Source of the DNA: Ornithobacterium rhinotracheale
Lineage (GTDB): Bacteria; Bacteroidota; Bacteroidia; Flavobacteriales; Weeksellaceae
Assembly (NCBI RefSeq): GCF_022832975.1
Contig: NZ_CP094846.1
Coordinates: 62,001 to 126,000 of the forward strand
Direction of reading: 5' to 3'
Length of the DNA: 64,000 nt
Part shown: piece by piece, positions 17,385-25,378 of the stretch
Numbering within the stretch: the first letter of the stretch is position 1
Layout of the letters: the number at the start of each line of letters is the position of its first letter
Translations under genes and position numbers: made by a program
The notes under the pieces: model-generated
What the model saw: only the letters and a program-made list of their open reading frames with translations
Database searches by the model: none
Told to the model about the DNA's origin: nothing

Positions 17385-18380
17385 ATGAGCAAACGGCTAA
17401 AAACTACGCTCACGCTTTTGGTATCTATTCTTTTGGCGATTGCTCTGATTGCTTATTCGCTCTCGGGAATAGATTTTGACCAAACGATGGATTCGCTACG
17501 CCAGGCAAATTATTTCTGGATTGGGGTTTCGGTTGTATTGGGCATTATGGCGTATTGGTTCCGCAGCCAGCGTTGGCGATTGCTTCTAGAGCCAATGGGC
17601 TATCAAGTCACTGCCAAGCGTTCTTTTATTGCAGTTTGCATGAATTATTTTTGGAATCTATTGATTCCACGCTCGGGCGAGATTGCACGATGCACCTCTC
17701 TGTACGCTCTAGACAAAACACCTGTAGACAAATCCTTTGGTACCGTAATCAGTGAGCGAGTGATAGACATGCTTTGTTTAATGTTTATTGCTTTTTTGGC
17801 TGTAGTCACCAACATTGATTTAATCAAAAAACTCATGAGCGAGGTGCTCCTCACTCGCGACAAAGCAGGCGACGACGGAAATTCCCTTAAATTATATATT
17901 TTGGGTGGAACTATTACGCTCATTATAATTTTGCTTTTTGCCTTCAGAAAAAAAATCAAAAAATTAAGTTTTTATCCCAAAATCAGAGAATTCATCTATG
18001 GAATTCAGCAGGGCTTAAAAACGATTTTTCAATTAAAGAGAAAAAAAGAATTCATCGTCTACACGCTTTTGATTTGGATTTTTTATTTCTTCATGACTTA
18101 TGTGGTCGTTTTTGCTTTACCCGAGACAGAAAATTTGGGCATTGCCGATGGATTCTACCTCCTGCTTGTTGGCGGCATCGGCATGGTAATTCCTGCAAGC
18201 GGCGGCATTGGAGCGTATCACTCAGCGATGCGACTTGGCTTTATCGTGCTCGGCTTTTCCAAAGAAGTGGGCGTGACTTTCGCTTTCTTGGTGCACACAC
18301 CACATACTTTAATCGCGCTGGGATTAGGCTTAATTTCTTTTATTTTGGCCTATTTCGACAAGAAGAAAGTGCAGTCTTAA
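17385..18380 (+). CDS. YbhN/UPF0104 family integral membrane protein (LPG-synthase TM-like)
   Basis: A 331-residue multi-spanning inner-membrane protein with about eight hydrophobic segments. It has the family's landmarks: YWFRSQRWRLLLEPMGY, then FIAVCMNYFWNLLIPRSGEIARC and GGIGMVIPASGGIGAYHSAM. This matches the lysylphosphatidylglycerol synthase transmembrane family (AglD/YbhN, DUF2157-like flippase fold). The catalytic C-terminal domain of MprF is absent, so aminoacylation is not expected; lipid flipping or glycolipid handling is an inference. It lies 8 bp downstream of panD. Confidence 0.85.
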   Translation: MSKRLKTTLTLLVSILLAIALIAYSLSGIDFDQTMDSLRQANYFWIGVSVVLGIMAYWFRSQRWRLLLEPMGYQVTAKRSFIAVCMNYFWNLLIPRSGEIARCTSLYALDKTPVDKSFGTVISERVIDMLCLMFIAFLAVVTNIDLIKKLMSEVLLTRDKAGDDGNSLKLYILGGTITLIIILLFAFRKKIKKLSFYPKIREFIYGIQQGLKTIFQLKRKKEFIVYTLLIWIFYFFMTYVVVFALPETENLGIADGFYLLLVGGIGMVIPASGGIGAYHSAMRLGFIVLGFSKEVGVTFAFLVHTPHTLIALGLGLISFILAYFDKKKVQS

Positions 18381-18422
18381 GATTTCAAGCTTTTATTTAA
18401 GGTGGAAAAAAGCAATATTTAA

Positions 18423-18430
18423 TATATTTG
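18423..18430 (+). promoter_or_regulatory. -7 box for the helicase gene
   Basis: TATATTTG, 15 nt upstream of the TTG start codon at 18446. Confidence 0.5.
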
Positions 18431-18445
18431 TAAAAATCTCAAATT

Positions 18446-20119
18446 TTGACACAAGAAAAAGCTTTAGCCTTATTAAAATCTGGGCGAAATGTTTTCCTCA
18501 CAGGCTCGGCCGGAACGGGAAAAACTTACACCCTAAATAAGTATATCGAATATTTAAAATCACACAAAATCCCCGTTGCCATCACGGCAAGTACGGGGAT
18601 TGCGGCTACGCACCTCAACGGGATGACGGTGCATTCTTGGAGCGGAATTGGGATTAAAAATCACATGGATTTGTCGCACCTTCAGAAATTGAAGGAGAAA
18701 AAATATATGCGAGACAAAATGAAGGATGTGCGTGTGCTTATTATTGATGAAGTTTCGATGTTGCACAAGCATCAGCTCAATGCTGTAAACGATGTTTTGC
18801 AATATTTTAAAGACAATACGCAGCCTTTTGGTGGCATTCAAGTAGTATTTTCGGGCGATTTTTTCCAATTGCCCCCAATTGGCGAAGAGTGGGAAGAGTC
18901 TCGCGATAAATTCTGTTTTATGTCTGCCGCTTGGGTAGATGCCAAACCTTTTATTTGTTACTTGACCGAGCAGCACCGCCAGAGCAACAATCCGCTGAAT
19001 CAATTGCTCAACGAAATGCGCGCGGGCGAGGTGAGCCCTTTATCCTATGACATGGTAAACGAGAAAATACAAGAAACGATGTATTCCGACATCAATCGTT
19101 TTCCGCAGCTCTACACGCACAATGCCGATGTGGATAAAATCAATCAGCAAAAACTAAAATTGCTCGACACGCTGCCAGAGAAATTTACCGCCACTGCCAA
19201 AGGAAATAAATCGCTGATTGAAACGATGAAAAATAATATTTTGGCCCCTTTTGAATTTGAACTAAAAAAAGGCGCTGAAGTGATGTTTGTAAAAAACAAT
19301 TTTGAAAAGAAATTTTTCAACGGGACGCTCGGCGTGGTCAAAGAATTTTCAGACGAAGGCTATCCCGTAGTAGAGACTCGTGATGGCGATTTTATCGTTG
19401 CCGAACCCGAAGAATGGAAGGTGGAAGATGAAAACGGAAAAACGCTTGCCTCCATAGAGCAAGTTCCTTTGCGATTGGCTTGGGCAATTACGGTGCACAA
19501 AAGCCAAGGGATGACTTTGGACGAAGCCTGCGTAGATTTACGCAAAACTTTCGAAAAAGGGCAAGGCTATGTGGCTCTTTCAAGGCTTAGAAGCATGGAT
19601 GGTTTAACGCTTTTGGGCGTAAACGATATTGCGATGCAATTGGATGAATTGGCGTTCAAAGCAGATAGGCGATTTTTGGAGCTTTCAGACTGGGCAGATG
19701 ACACTTTTTCGATAGAAGATTTAGAGATTGAGCATATTCCTTTTATTGTAAAATGTGGCGGACAAATTAAGCCCGTAAAGCGTTTAAGCAAAACAGATAA
19801 GAAGAAAAAAGGAGTGAAAAATTCACACATTATAACCAAAAAGATGTTTGAAGAAGGCTTGACTCCTGAAGAAATTGCCAAGGAAAGAGATTGCACTATG
19901 TCTACAGTTTATGGACACTTAATGAAATTAAAAGAACAATTCCCCGACATGGAGATTGCATCTCGCATAAAATGTGACAACGAAATTGTGGAGCGCGTGA
20001 GAGAGATAGTGCAAACTTCCACATTCAAAGACGGTGATAATAAAACCATTAAAATATATAATAAAGCCAATAAAGAAATTCCCTTTACCGAAATACAAAA
20101 GGCAATACTTTTAGTTTAA
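18446..20119 (+). CDS. Pif1/RecD-like DNA helicase with C-terminal HTH
   Basis: A 557-residue SF1 helicase starting with TTG (MTQEKALALL). The Walker A is FLTGSAGTGKTYTLN, followed by TASTGIAATHLNGMTVHSWSGIG (a typical Pif1 motif Ia region). Walker B is VLIIDEVSML, and GDFFQLPPI and VTVHKSQGMTLDEACVDLR (motif VI region) follow. After about residue 455 a helix-turn-helix of the HTH_40 type appears (MFEEGLTPEEIAKERDCTMSTVYGHLMKLKEQ), like the tail of some RecQ proteins. It probably acts on replication or recombination intermediates. A short membrane-protein gene follows after 6 bp. Confidence 0.9.
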   Translation: MTQEKALALLKSGRNVFLTGSAGTGKTYTLNKYIEYLKSHKIPVAITASTGIAATHLNGMTVHSWSGIGIKNHMDLSHLQKLKEKKYMRDKMKDVRVLIIDEVSMLHKHQLNAVNDVLQYFKDNTQPFGGIQVVFSGDFFQLPPIGEEWEESRDKFCFMSAAWVDAKPFICYLTEQHRQSNNPLNQLLNEMRAGEVSPLSYDMVNEKIQETMYSDINRFPQLYTHNADVDKINQQKLKLLDTLPEKFTATAKGNKSLIETMKNNILAPFEFELKKGAEVMFVKNNFEKKFFNGTLGVVKEFSDEGYPVVETRDGDFIVAEPEEWKVEDENGKTLASIEQVPLRLAWAITVHKSQGMTLDEACVDLRKTFEKGQGYVALSRLRSMDGLTLLGVNDIAMQLDELAFKADRRFLELSDWADDTFSIEDLEIEHIPFIVKCGGQIKPVKRLSKTDKKKKGVKNSHIITKKMFEEGLTPEEIAKERDCTMSTVYGHLMKLKEQFPDMEIASRIKCDNEIVERVREIVQTSTFKDGDNKTIKIYNKANKEIPFTEIQKAILLV

Positions 20120-20125
20120 AAAAAT

Positions 20126-20383
20126 ATGAATTTAAAGGAATTTCCCGTAGGATATTTGAGCTTAATGCTTGCGGCGAGCTATCTATACCAAGTGTATGTT
20201 CGCCCAAAATTTTATCCGCCCGAAGCGTTTAATTATATTTTTATCACACTTTGCGCGATTGCGTTTTTGGGAGCCATTATTTTGGCTTTTACACGCTACC
20301 AAGAAGAACCGATGGCGCACAAAATGCAAATCATAGGTTTAATTATTTTATCACCTATTTTAGCTTACGCCATTTGGGTCTAA
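20126..20383 (+). CDS. Small three-helix membrane protein
   Basis: An 85-residue hydrophobic protein with three likely membrane segments (about 8-25, 36-56, 66-84). It starts 6 bp after the helicase stop, shares its strand, and is followed by a terminator, so it is likely real and co-transcribed. I do not recognise a family. Confidence 0.65.
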   Translation: MNLKEFPVGYLSLMLAASYLYQVYVRPKFYPPEAFNYIFITLCAIAFLGAIILAFTRYQEEPMAHKMQIIGLIILSPILAYAIWV

Positions 20384-20384
20384 A

Positions 20385-20424
20385 CAAAAAAGGTTTTTTC
20401 CAGAATCTGAAAAAAACCTTTTTT
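20385..20424. terminator. Bidirectional terminator
   Basis: AAAAAAGGTTTTTTC / GAAAAAAACCTTTTTT between the small membrane protein (plus) and the barrel protein (minus). Confidence 0.8.
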
Positions 20425-20446
20425 AATACATTTTTTCGCGATGAAA

Positions 20447-20944
20447 TTATTTCATTGGGCGTAAGATATTATAACTTACACCAATTCCGGCTGCTCCAAT
20501 GTTTAAGTCTTTTACAGCATCACCTTGATAGAATACAAATACATTCCACTCATCATTGTGATACCCCAATTCTGGGCGGTAATAGAAGCCTGCCTTGGTA
20601 TCTTCTTTTAAGAATGCTACTCCCACGCCTACATCAGCCCCGAGGAAAAACCGTCTGGTGGGGTAGTAGCGCAATAGCGCGGCAACGGGTAATAGGCCTA
20701 TGTTTTCGGCATCGTTTTTCTTAAAATAATGGGTGTAGCCTGTTGCTAAACCTAAGCCAAAACTTTTGAGGTCTAGGAACTGGTACTTAGCATCAACACC
20801 CACGGCAAAAGAAGAAGCATCTTTAGTATCCGCAACTGGGATTCCCGCATGAACTCCTAATTTTAACCAATCAGTTCCTTTCTTTTGTGCATTTACAAAT
20901 ACGCTTGTAAAAATCAACAACATTAATGTGCTTAATTTCTTCAT
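20447..20944 (-). CDS. Small outer-membrane beta-barrel protein
   Basis: A 165-residue protein with a signal peptide ending FVNAQ and a body of about eight amphipathic strands (for example LGVHAGIPVADTK, FFLGADVGVGVAFLKE). The size fits an eight-stranded OmpX/OmpW-like barrel. It ends AAGIGVSYNILRPMK, without a terminal aromatic. It lies 16 bp after hemD on the same strand and may be the last gene of DUF4271-hemD-barrel. Function unknown. Confidence 0.78.
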   Translation of the reverse strand: MKKLSTLMLLIFTSVFVNAQKKGTDWLKLGVHAGIPVADTKDASSFAVGVDAKYQFLDLKSFGLGLATGYTHYFKKNDAENIGLLPVAALLRYYPTRRFFLGADVGVGVAFLKEDTKAGFYYRPELGYHNDEWNVFVFYQGDAVKDLNIGAAGIGVSYNILRPMK

Positions 20945-20960
20945 ATTCTATTCTTTTTTA

Positions 20961-21704
20961 TTATTGATTTGCTTTTCTGATATAGTTTTCCAACGCCATA
21001 GTCATAGAAGGAGTTTCTGGCGTAGGGACTTTGATATTTACCTCTAAGCCATTTTTCTCTGCCTCGGTAACGGTAGATTTCCCAAACACAGCAATGACTT
21101 GTTTTTCTTGCTTATAATCTGGAAAGCTCTCAAACAAGGATTTAATCCCCAACGGGCTAAAGAATACTAAAATATCGTAATCTTTTACATTCTTTTCAGA
21201 TAAATCGCAGCTCACCGTTTGGTACATAATGCCTCTTTTCCAATCCAGCCCCAGCTCATCCATCAAGGCAGGAACATCTGGTTTCAGTGAATTGGAGGAA
21301 GGGAGCAGGAGTTTTTCTTTTTTTAATTTTTTTAAAATGGGCTTTAAATCTGCAAAAGTTTTCCCTCCGATATACACTTTTCTCTTTCTATACACGATGT
21401 ATTTTTGCAAGTAAAATGCGACTGCCTCACTCTGGCAATAATACTTCATTGCATCTGGCACGTGGAAGCGCATCTCCTCTGCTACTCTAAAAAAGTGGTC
21501 TACGGCGTTTTTACTGGTGAGAACGATGCCTGTAAATTTGCTTAAATCTATTTTCTGCTGTCTTAAATCCTTAGCAGTAAGCCCTTCTACTTTGATAAAT
21601 GGCTCAAAGTCTACCTTAATTCCTAAATCTTTTTCAAGTGTAAGGTACGGCGAACCCTCCGAGTTTGGCTTGGGCTGAGATACTAGGATGGATTTTATAT
21701 TCAT
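20961..21704 (-). CDS. hemD: Uroporphyrinogen-III synthase family protein
   Basis: A 247-residue HemD-fold protein; HemD closes hydroxymethylbilane into uroporphyrinogen III in heme synthesis. The pattern SILVSQPKPNSEGSPYLTLEKDLGI, then FTGIVLTSKNAVDHFF, YDILVFFSPLGIKSLFESFP and VIAVFGKSTVTEAEKNGLE fits the two-lobed HemD structure. HemD sequences diverge strongly, so activity is inferred. I choose the ATG at 21704; ATG 21722 is possible, while starts further up overlap the DUF4271 gene. DUF4271-hemD adjacency is usual in Flavobacteriia. Confidence 0.85.
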   Translation of the reverse strand: MNIKSILVSQPKPNSEGSPYLTLEKDLGIKVDFEPFIKVEGLTAKDLRQQKIDLSKFTGIVLTSKNAVDHFFRVAEEMRFHVPDAMKYYCQSEAVAFYLQKYIVYRKRKVYIGGKTFADLKPILKKLKKEKLLLPSSNSLKPDVPALMDELGLDWKRGIMYQTVSCDLSEKNVKDYDILVFFSPLGIKSLFESFPDYKQEKQVIAVFGKSTVTEAEKNGLEVNIKVPTPETPSMTMALENYIRKANQ

Positions 21705-21727
21705 ACTTTTTACTACATTCATTGACT

Positions 21728-22369
21728 TTAGCTTTCGAGCAAGATAAACTTGCACACGATGGCGAAAGGTAATATTTCAAGGGCACAAAGGTACAAAATA
21801 ATATAGTAAATTGGGAATTTATATTCCTTGCTTGTCCTTAAATAAAAGGAAATGAGCGTTATTAAAAACATTATGGCTAAAAAGCTTATGGCTACATAGG
21901 TTAAAATCTGCGCATCAATTTTTGAGAAATAATATAAAAAACTAATCGCCACGAGCCCCAATGTTATGAATATTCCAAAATATGAGCGCGAAATAAAGAA
22001 ATCACGCAAAATTTCGGCATAGCCCACTAGGGAGAAAATCAGTGCATTGGCAAGCACCTTGATGATGATATAGCCCATCACTATTAAGGCTAAAAATGTG
22101 AGCTGCACATAGGCATCATAGCCCTGCCACACGCCCCACTGCACCACAAAGGGCAGCAGAAACAAGCCCACCAAAGTGGAAAATATGGCCATATAAATGC
22201 CGTTTAGGAGCAAAAAATTGTCCTTTTTCTCACTAAATTTCTCCAATGTTCCCAAATCATCATAATACTTTTTAAAAGCCCAGCGGGTGAACATCAGCAG
22301 TGCGCACACGGCCATCAGCAGGAGAAAAATTCCATCTTTATTTTCTATCAATCTTAAATTTCCTTCCAC
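21728..22369 (-). CDS. DUF4271 integral membrane protein
   Basis: A 213-residue protein with about six membrane segments. It starts with GTG (MEGNLRLIENKDG); no earlier start exists between it and the promoter box at 22387-22394. The pattern RWAFKKYYDD near the first helix and the position directly upstream of hemD match the DUF4271 family. The role is unknown; a link to heme or to envelope insertion is only suggested by the neighbour. Confidence 0.75.
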   Translation of the reverse strand: MEGNLRLIENKDGIFLLLMAVCALLMFTRWAFKKYYDDLGTLEKFSEKKDNFLLLNGIYMAIFSTLVGLFLLPFVVQWGVWQGYDAYVQLTFLALIVMGYIIIKVLANALIFSLVGYAEILRDFFISRSYFGIFITLGLVAISFLYYFSKIDAQILTYVAISFLAIMFLITLISFYLRTSKEYKFPIYYIILYLCALEILPFAIVCKFILLES

Positions 22370-22386
22370 GGCAAATAAGTTTTTTG

Positions 22387-22394
22387 CAAAATTA
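22387..22394 (-). promoter_or_regulatory. -7 box for DUF4271-hemD unit
   Basis: TAATTTTG on the minus strand, 17 nt upstream of the GTG start. Confidence 0.45.
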
Positions 22395-22418
22395 CTAAAT
22401 AAAATCTCATAGGCTTAG

Positions 22419-22426
22419 TATATTTG
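22419..22426 (+). promoter_or_regulatory. -7 box for the mannosyltransferase gene, leaderless position
   Basis: TATATTTG ends 4 nt before the ATG at 22431, so the transcript would start at or inside the start codon. Confidence 0.5.
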
Positions 22427-22430
22427 TAGA

Positions 22431-23153
22431 ATGATAAAGAAATTAGTCATAATCCCTACCTACAACGAGAAGGAAAACATCGAAAAAATCGTGCGTGCAA
22501 CACTCGCATTGCCACAAGATTTCGATGTTTTGGTGGTAGACGATTCCTCGCCAGATGGCACCGTGGAGATTGTAAAAGAGCTCATCACGCTCTTCCCTGA
22601 GCGCATCTTCCTAGAAGTAAGGCAAATTAAAGATGGCCTAGGGCGTGCCTATGTTCACGGGTTTAAATGGGCGCTTGCTCACGGCTACGACTATATTTTT
22701 GAAATGGACGCCGATTTCTCTCACAACCCCAACGACTTGCCTAAACTATTAAAAGCCTGCCAAGAGGGCGCAGATATGGCCGTGGGCTCGCGCTACTCGC
22801 AGGGTGTGAATGTGGTAAACTGGCCTATGCACCGCGTACTGCTCTCATACTTTGCCTCCAAATATGTGCGCCTAATCACCCAGCTCCCCCTGCACGACAC
22901 CACAGCGGGCTTCGTGTGCTATACCCGAAAAGCACTTGAAAGCCTTGATTTAAACCAAATCGAGTTTAAAGGCTACGGCTTCCAAATTGAAATGAAATAT
23001 AAAATCTGGAAAAAAGGCTTAAAAATCGTGGAAGTACCCATCATTTTTACCGACCGCACGCTGGGCGAATCCAAAATCAGCAACTCCATCATTAAGGAAG
23101 GGTTCCTTGGGGTAATTAAGCTAAAATATAAATCTTTAATTGGGAAACTCTAA
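22431..23153 (+). CDS. Polyprenol monophosphomannose synthase (GT2)
   Basis: A 240-residue GT2 glycosyltransferase like dolichol-phosphate mannose synthase. It moves mannose (or a related sugar) from a nucleotide sugar to polyprenyl phosphate on the cytoplasmic face of the membrane. Landmarks are IIPTYNEKENIEKIV, VVDDSSPDGT, the DxD motif in EMDADFSHNP and GSRYSQGVNVVNWP. It ends after the catalytic domain with no membrane helices, like the soluble bacterial and human forms. Its stop overlaps the ATG of the DUF4296 gene (TAATG). It heads a unit with DUF4296 and tyrA. Confidence 0.92.
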   Translation: MIKKLVIIPTYNEKENIEKIVRATLALPQDFDVLVVDDSSPDGTVEIVKELITLFPERIFLEVRQIKDGLGRAYVHGFKWALAHGYDYIFEMDADFSHNPNDLPKLLKACQEGADMAVGSRYSQGVNVVNWPMHRVLLSYFASKYVRLITQLPLHDTTAGFVCYTRKALESLDLNQIEFKGYGFQIEMKYKIWKKGLKIVEVPIIFTDRTLGESKISNSIIKEGFLGVIKLKYKSLIGKL

Positions 23154-23548
23154 TGATTAAAAAACTCCTGCTTAGCATTTTTGCCATCAGCCTTTTAGCC
23201 TGCAATCACGGTATTAAAAAACCTGATAACTTGATAGATAGAGAAACCTTTAAACGCGCACTCACGCAAATGTACCTCTACAAGCAAGCGCCCAACCTCT
23301 CCGTATCGCGCGAAATAGATTTTAACGCCATCAGTGCGGCCATTTTGGACAAATACCACCTCTCTGCCGAGGATTTTAGAAAATCATTGGAATATTATAT
23401 GGCCTCCCCTGAGCTGTACAAGGATATTTTGCAAGAAATCCAAGATTCCATACGCAATAATATAGACCGCCCCACAGAAGAAAAACCCTCTATGAACATA
23501 GAGCAAATGAAAAAAATGGAACAAAAAATCACTATTCCTAACCAATGA
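23153..23548 (+). CDS. DUF4296 lipoprotein
   Basis: A 131-residue lipoprotein with lipobox SLLAC (cysteine 17). The segment FKRALTQMYLYKQAPN and the later YHLSAEDFRKSLEYYMASPELYKDILQEIQD match the DUF4296 family found next to polyprenol-phosphate mannose synthases in Flavobacteriia. It overlaps both neighbours (1 bp upstream, 4 bp downstream), so translation is probably coupled. Function unknown. Confidence 0.82.
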   Translation: MIKKLLLSIFAISLLACNHGIKKPDNLIDRETFKRALTQMYLYKQAPNLSVSREIDFNAISAAILDKYHLSAEDFRKSLEYYMASPELYKDILQEIQDSIRNNIDRPTEEKPSMNIEQMKKMEQKITIPNQ

Positions 23549-24402
23549 AATTAGCCATCATCGGCGTGGGGCTCATCGGGGGCTCTCTCGCTCTAAAAAG
23601 TAAAAGATTAAATCTCTTTTCAGAAATAATCGGCATCGATGCCAATCCCAATCACCTGCGCCAAGCCATTTCGCTAGGCATCATCGACCGCCAAGCGGAT
23701 TTAAAAGAAGGCATTCAGCAAGCCGATGCCGTGATGATTGCCGTGCCAGTAGAAGCCACTATAAGCCTGCTGCCACAGGTCTTAGATTATGTAGAGGCGC
23801 AGTGCGTGTTTGATGTAGCCTCTACCAAGGAAAGCATCATTCGCAGTGTGGAAAACCACCCAAAACGCCAAAACTATGTCGCCACTCACCCTATGTGGGG
23901 TACCGAAAATAGCGGCCCCCAAGCTGCTACCGAAAACGCCTTTGAAGGGCGCTCTCTTGTGCTGTGCGACACGGAAAACTCCGCCCCAGATAAAGTAGAC
24001 TTTATCAAAAACTTATACCAAGCGCTGGGTATGCACCTCATTTATATGAATGCCAAGGAACACGATGTGCATACGGCCTATGTAAGCCACATTTCGCATG
24101 TAACCTCCTATGCTCTAGCCAATACCGTTTTAGAAAAAGAAAAACAGGAAGAAACCATCTTCCAGCTTGCCAGCTCGGGCTTTTCAAGCACTGTGCGCCT
24201 GGCTAAATCGCACGCAGCTATGTGGCTCCCCATCTTTAAACATAATAGAGAAAACCTCCTCGATGTGCTAGATGAACACATAAGCCAGCTGGAACAATTT
24301 AGAAAAGACCTAATTCTTGAAAATTACGACAAAGTGGAAGATTTTATCCTAAACGCCAATCGCATACGCGGCGTACTGGAAGAAAAAAAACCGAAAAACT
24401 AA
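23545..24402 (+). CDS. tyrA: Prephenate dehydrogenase
   Basis: A 285-residue NAD-dependent enzyme of tyrosine synthesis that converts prephenate to 4-hydroxyphenylpyruvate. It opens with the Rossmann motif IGVGLIGGSLAL. It continues with VMIAVPVEATISLL, FDVASTKESI, the catalytic-region THPMWGTENSGP and HISHVTSYALA. There is no chorismate mutase or ACT domain, so it is the single-function form. Its ATG overlaps the DUF4296 stop by 4 bp. Confidence 0.9.
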   Translation: MKLAIIGVGLIGGSLALKSKRLNLFSEIIGIDANPNHLRQAISLGIIDRQADLKEGIQQADAVMIAVPVEATISLLPQVLDYVEAQCVFDVASTKESIIRSVENHPKRQNYVATHPMWGTENSGPQAATENAFEGRSLVLCDTENSAPDKVDFIKNLYQALGMHLIYMNAKEHDVHTAYVSHISHVTSYALANTVLEKEKQEETIFQLASSGFSSTVRLAKSHAAMWLPIFKHNRENLLDVLDEHISQLEQFRKDLILENYDKVEDFILNANRIRGVLEEKKPKN

Positions 24403-24429
24403 TCTCGCCACTTTTTAATTAAGATTTAA

Positions 24430-24437
24430 TACCTTTG
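24430..24437 (+). promoter_or_regulatory. -7 box for the mevalonate kinase unit
   Basis: TACCTTTG, 17 nt upstream of the ATG at 24455. Confidence 0.5.
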
Positions 24438-24454
24438 CACCAAATATTTTAGGA

Positions 24455-25366
24455 ATGAATTATCCCTCTTTTTTCGCTAAAATTTTACTCTTTGGAGAAT
24501 ATGGCATCATCGAAAATGCCAAAGGGCTCACGATTCCCTACAATTTCTACAAAGGAACTTTAAAATTTACCGACCCCTCGCTTGAAAATAAATCTCGCGA
24601 AAATCTCAAAAAATATGTGCAGTACTTAAACCAAAATATGCCTCAGCAATTTGATGTGGAGCGGCTTAATTCCGATTTAAGCAAAGGTATGTTCTTCGAT
24701 TCAAACATTCCACAAGGCTACGGCGTGGGAAGCTCTGGGGCGCTCGTGGCTGCCATTTATGATGAGTATGCCGTGAAAAAATTGGCTAAAAATCAATTAT
24801 CTAAACAAGATATCTCTGAGCTTAAAAAGACTTTTGCCCAAATGGAATCCTATTTTCACGGCAAAAGCTCAGGTATAGACCCGCTGATTTGCTATATGAA
24901 CATTCCGCTCCTAATCCACTCCAAGGAGGAGATTGATACCATCGGGATTCCGCAAAATGCCAGTGGCAAGGGGGCTGTATTCCTAATTAATTCTGGCGCC
25001 CCTGGGGAAACGGAGCCTATGGTGCAAATCTTTTTTCAAAAATTAAAGCAAGAGGGATTTAGGAAAACGCTGAGAAAAGAATTTACTAAGTATAATGATG
25101 CCTGCATTGATGCACTCATTAAGGGAAAAAAAGAGCCCCTCTTCCGAAACTTAAAGAGCCTTTCTACTTGGGCATTTATTCATTTTAAGCCGATGATTCC
25201 CAAAAAATTAATCAGCGCTTGGGAGAGAGGAATTAAGACAAATGATTACTACCTAAAACTCTGCGGAAGCGGCGGCGGCGGCTATGTTTTAGGCTTTGCA
25301 GAGGACTTTGAAAAAGCACAAAAAGCCCTCTCAGATTTTCAGCTGGAACCCGTGTATCGTTTCTAA
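24455..25366 (+). CDS. GHMP kinase, probable mevalonate kinase
   Basis: A 303-residue GHMP-family kinase. The N terminus AKILLFGEYGIIENAKGLTIP is the mevalonate-kinase pattern. The ATP loop is GYGVGSSGALVAA, a catalytic-region FHGKSSGIDPLICYMN follows, and the C-terminal glycine-rich CGSGGGGYVLGF closes the fold. Mevalonate kinase phosphorylates mevalonate in isoprenoid synthesis, used by many Flavobacteriia. The next gene is a prenyltransferase 12 bp away, which supports an isoprenoid role. The decarboxylase often found beside it in related genomes is not in this window. Confidence 0.85.
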   Translation: MNYPSFFAKILLFGEYGIIENAKGLTIPYNFYKGTLKFTDPSLENKSRENLKKYVQYLNQNMPQQFDVERLNSDLSKGMFFDSNIPQGYGVGSSGALVAAIYDEYAVKKLAKNQLSKQDISELKKTFAQMESYFHGKSSGIDPLICYMNIPLLIHSKEEIDTIGIPQNASGKGAVFLINSGAPGETEPMVQIFFQKLKQEGFRKTLRKEFTKYNDACIDALIKGKKEPLFRNLKSLSTWAFIHFKPMIPKKLISAWERGIKTNDYYLKLCGSGGGGYVLGFAEDFEKAQKALSDFQLEPVYRF

Positions 25367-25378
25367 AAAAACAGCCCT

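Noticed and set aside
20251-20724. A 157-codon plus-strand frame over the end of the small membrane protein and the barrel gene
   Set aside because: It crosses a bidirectional terminator and overlaps two better genes. The sequence is Arg/His/Leu-rich without domain likeness.
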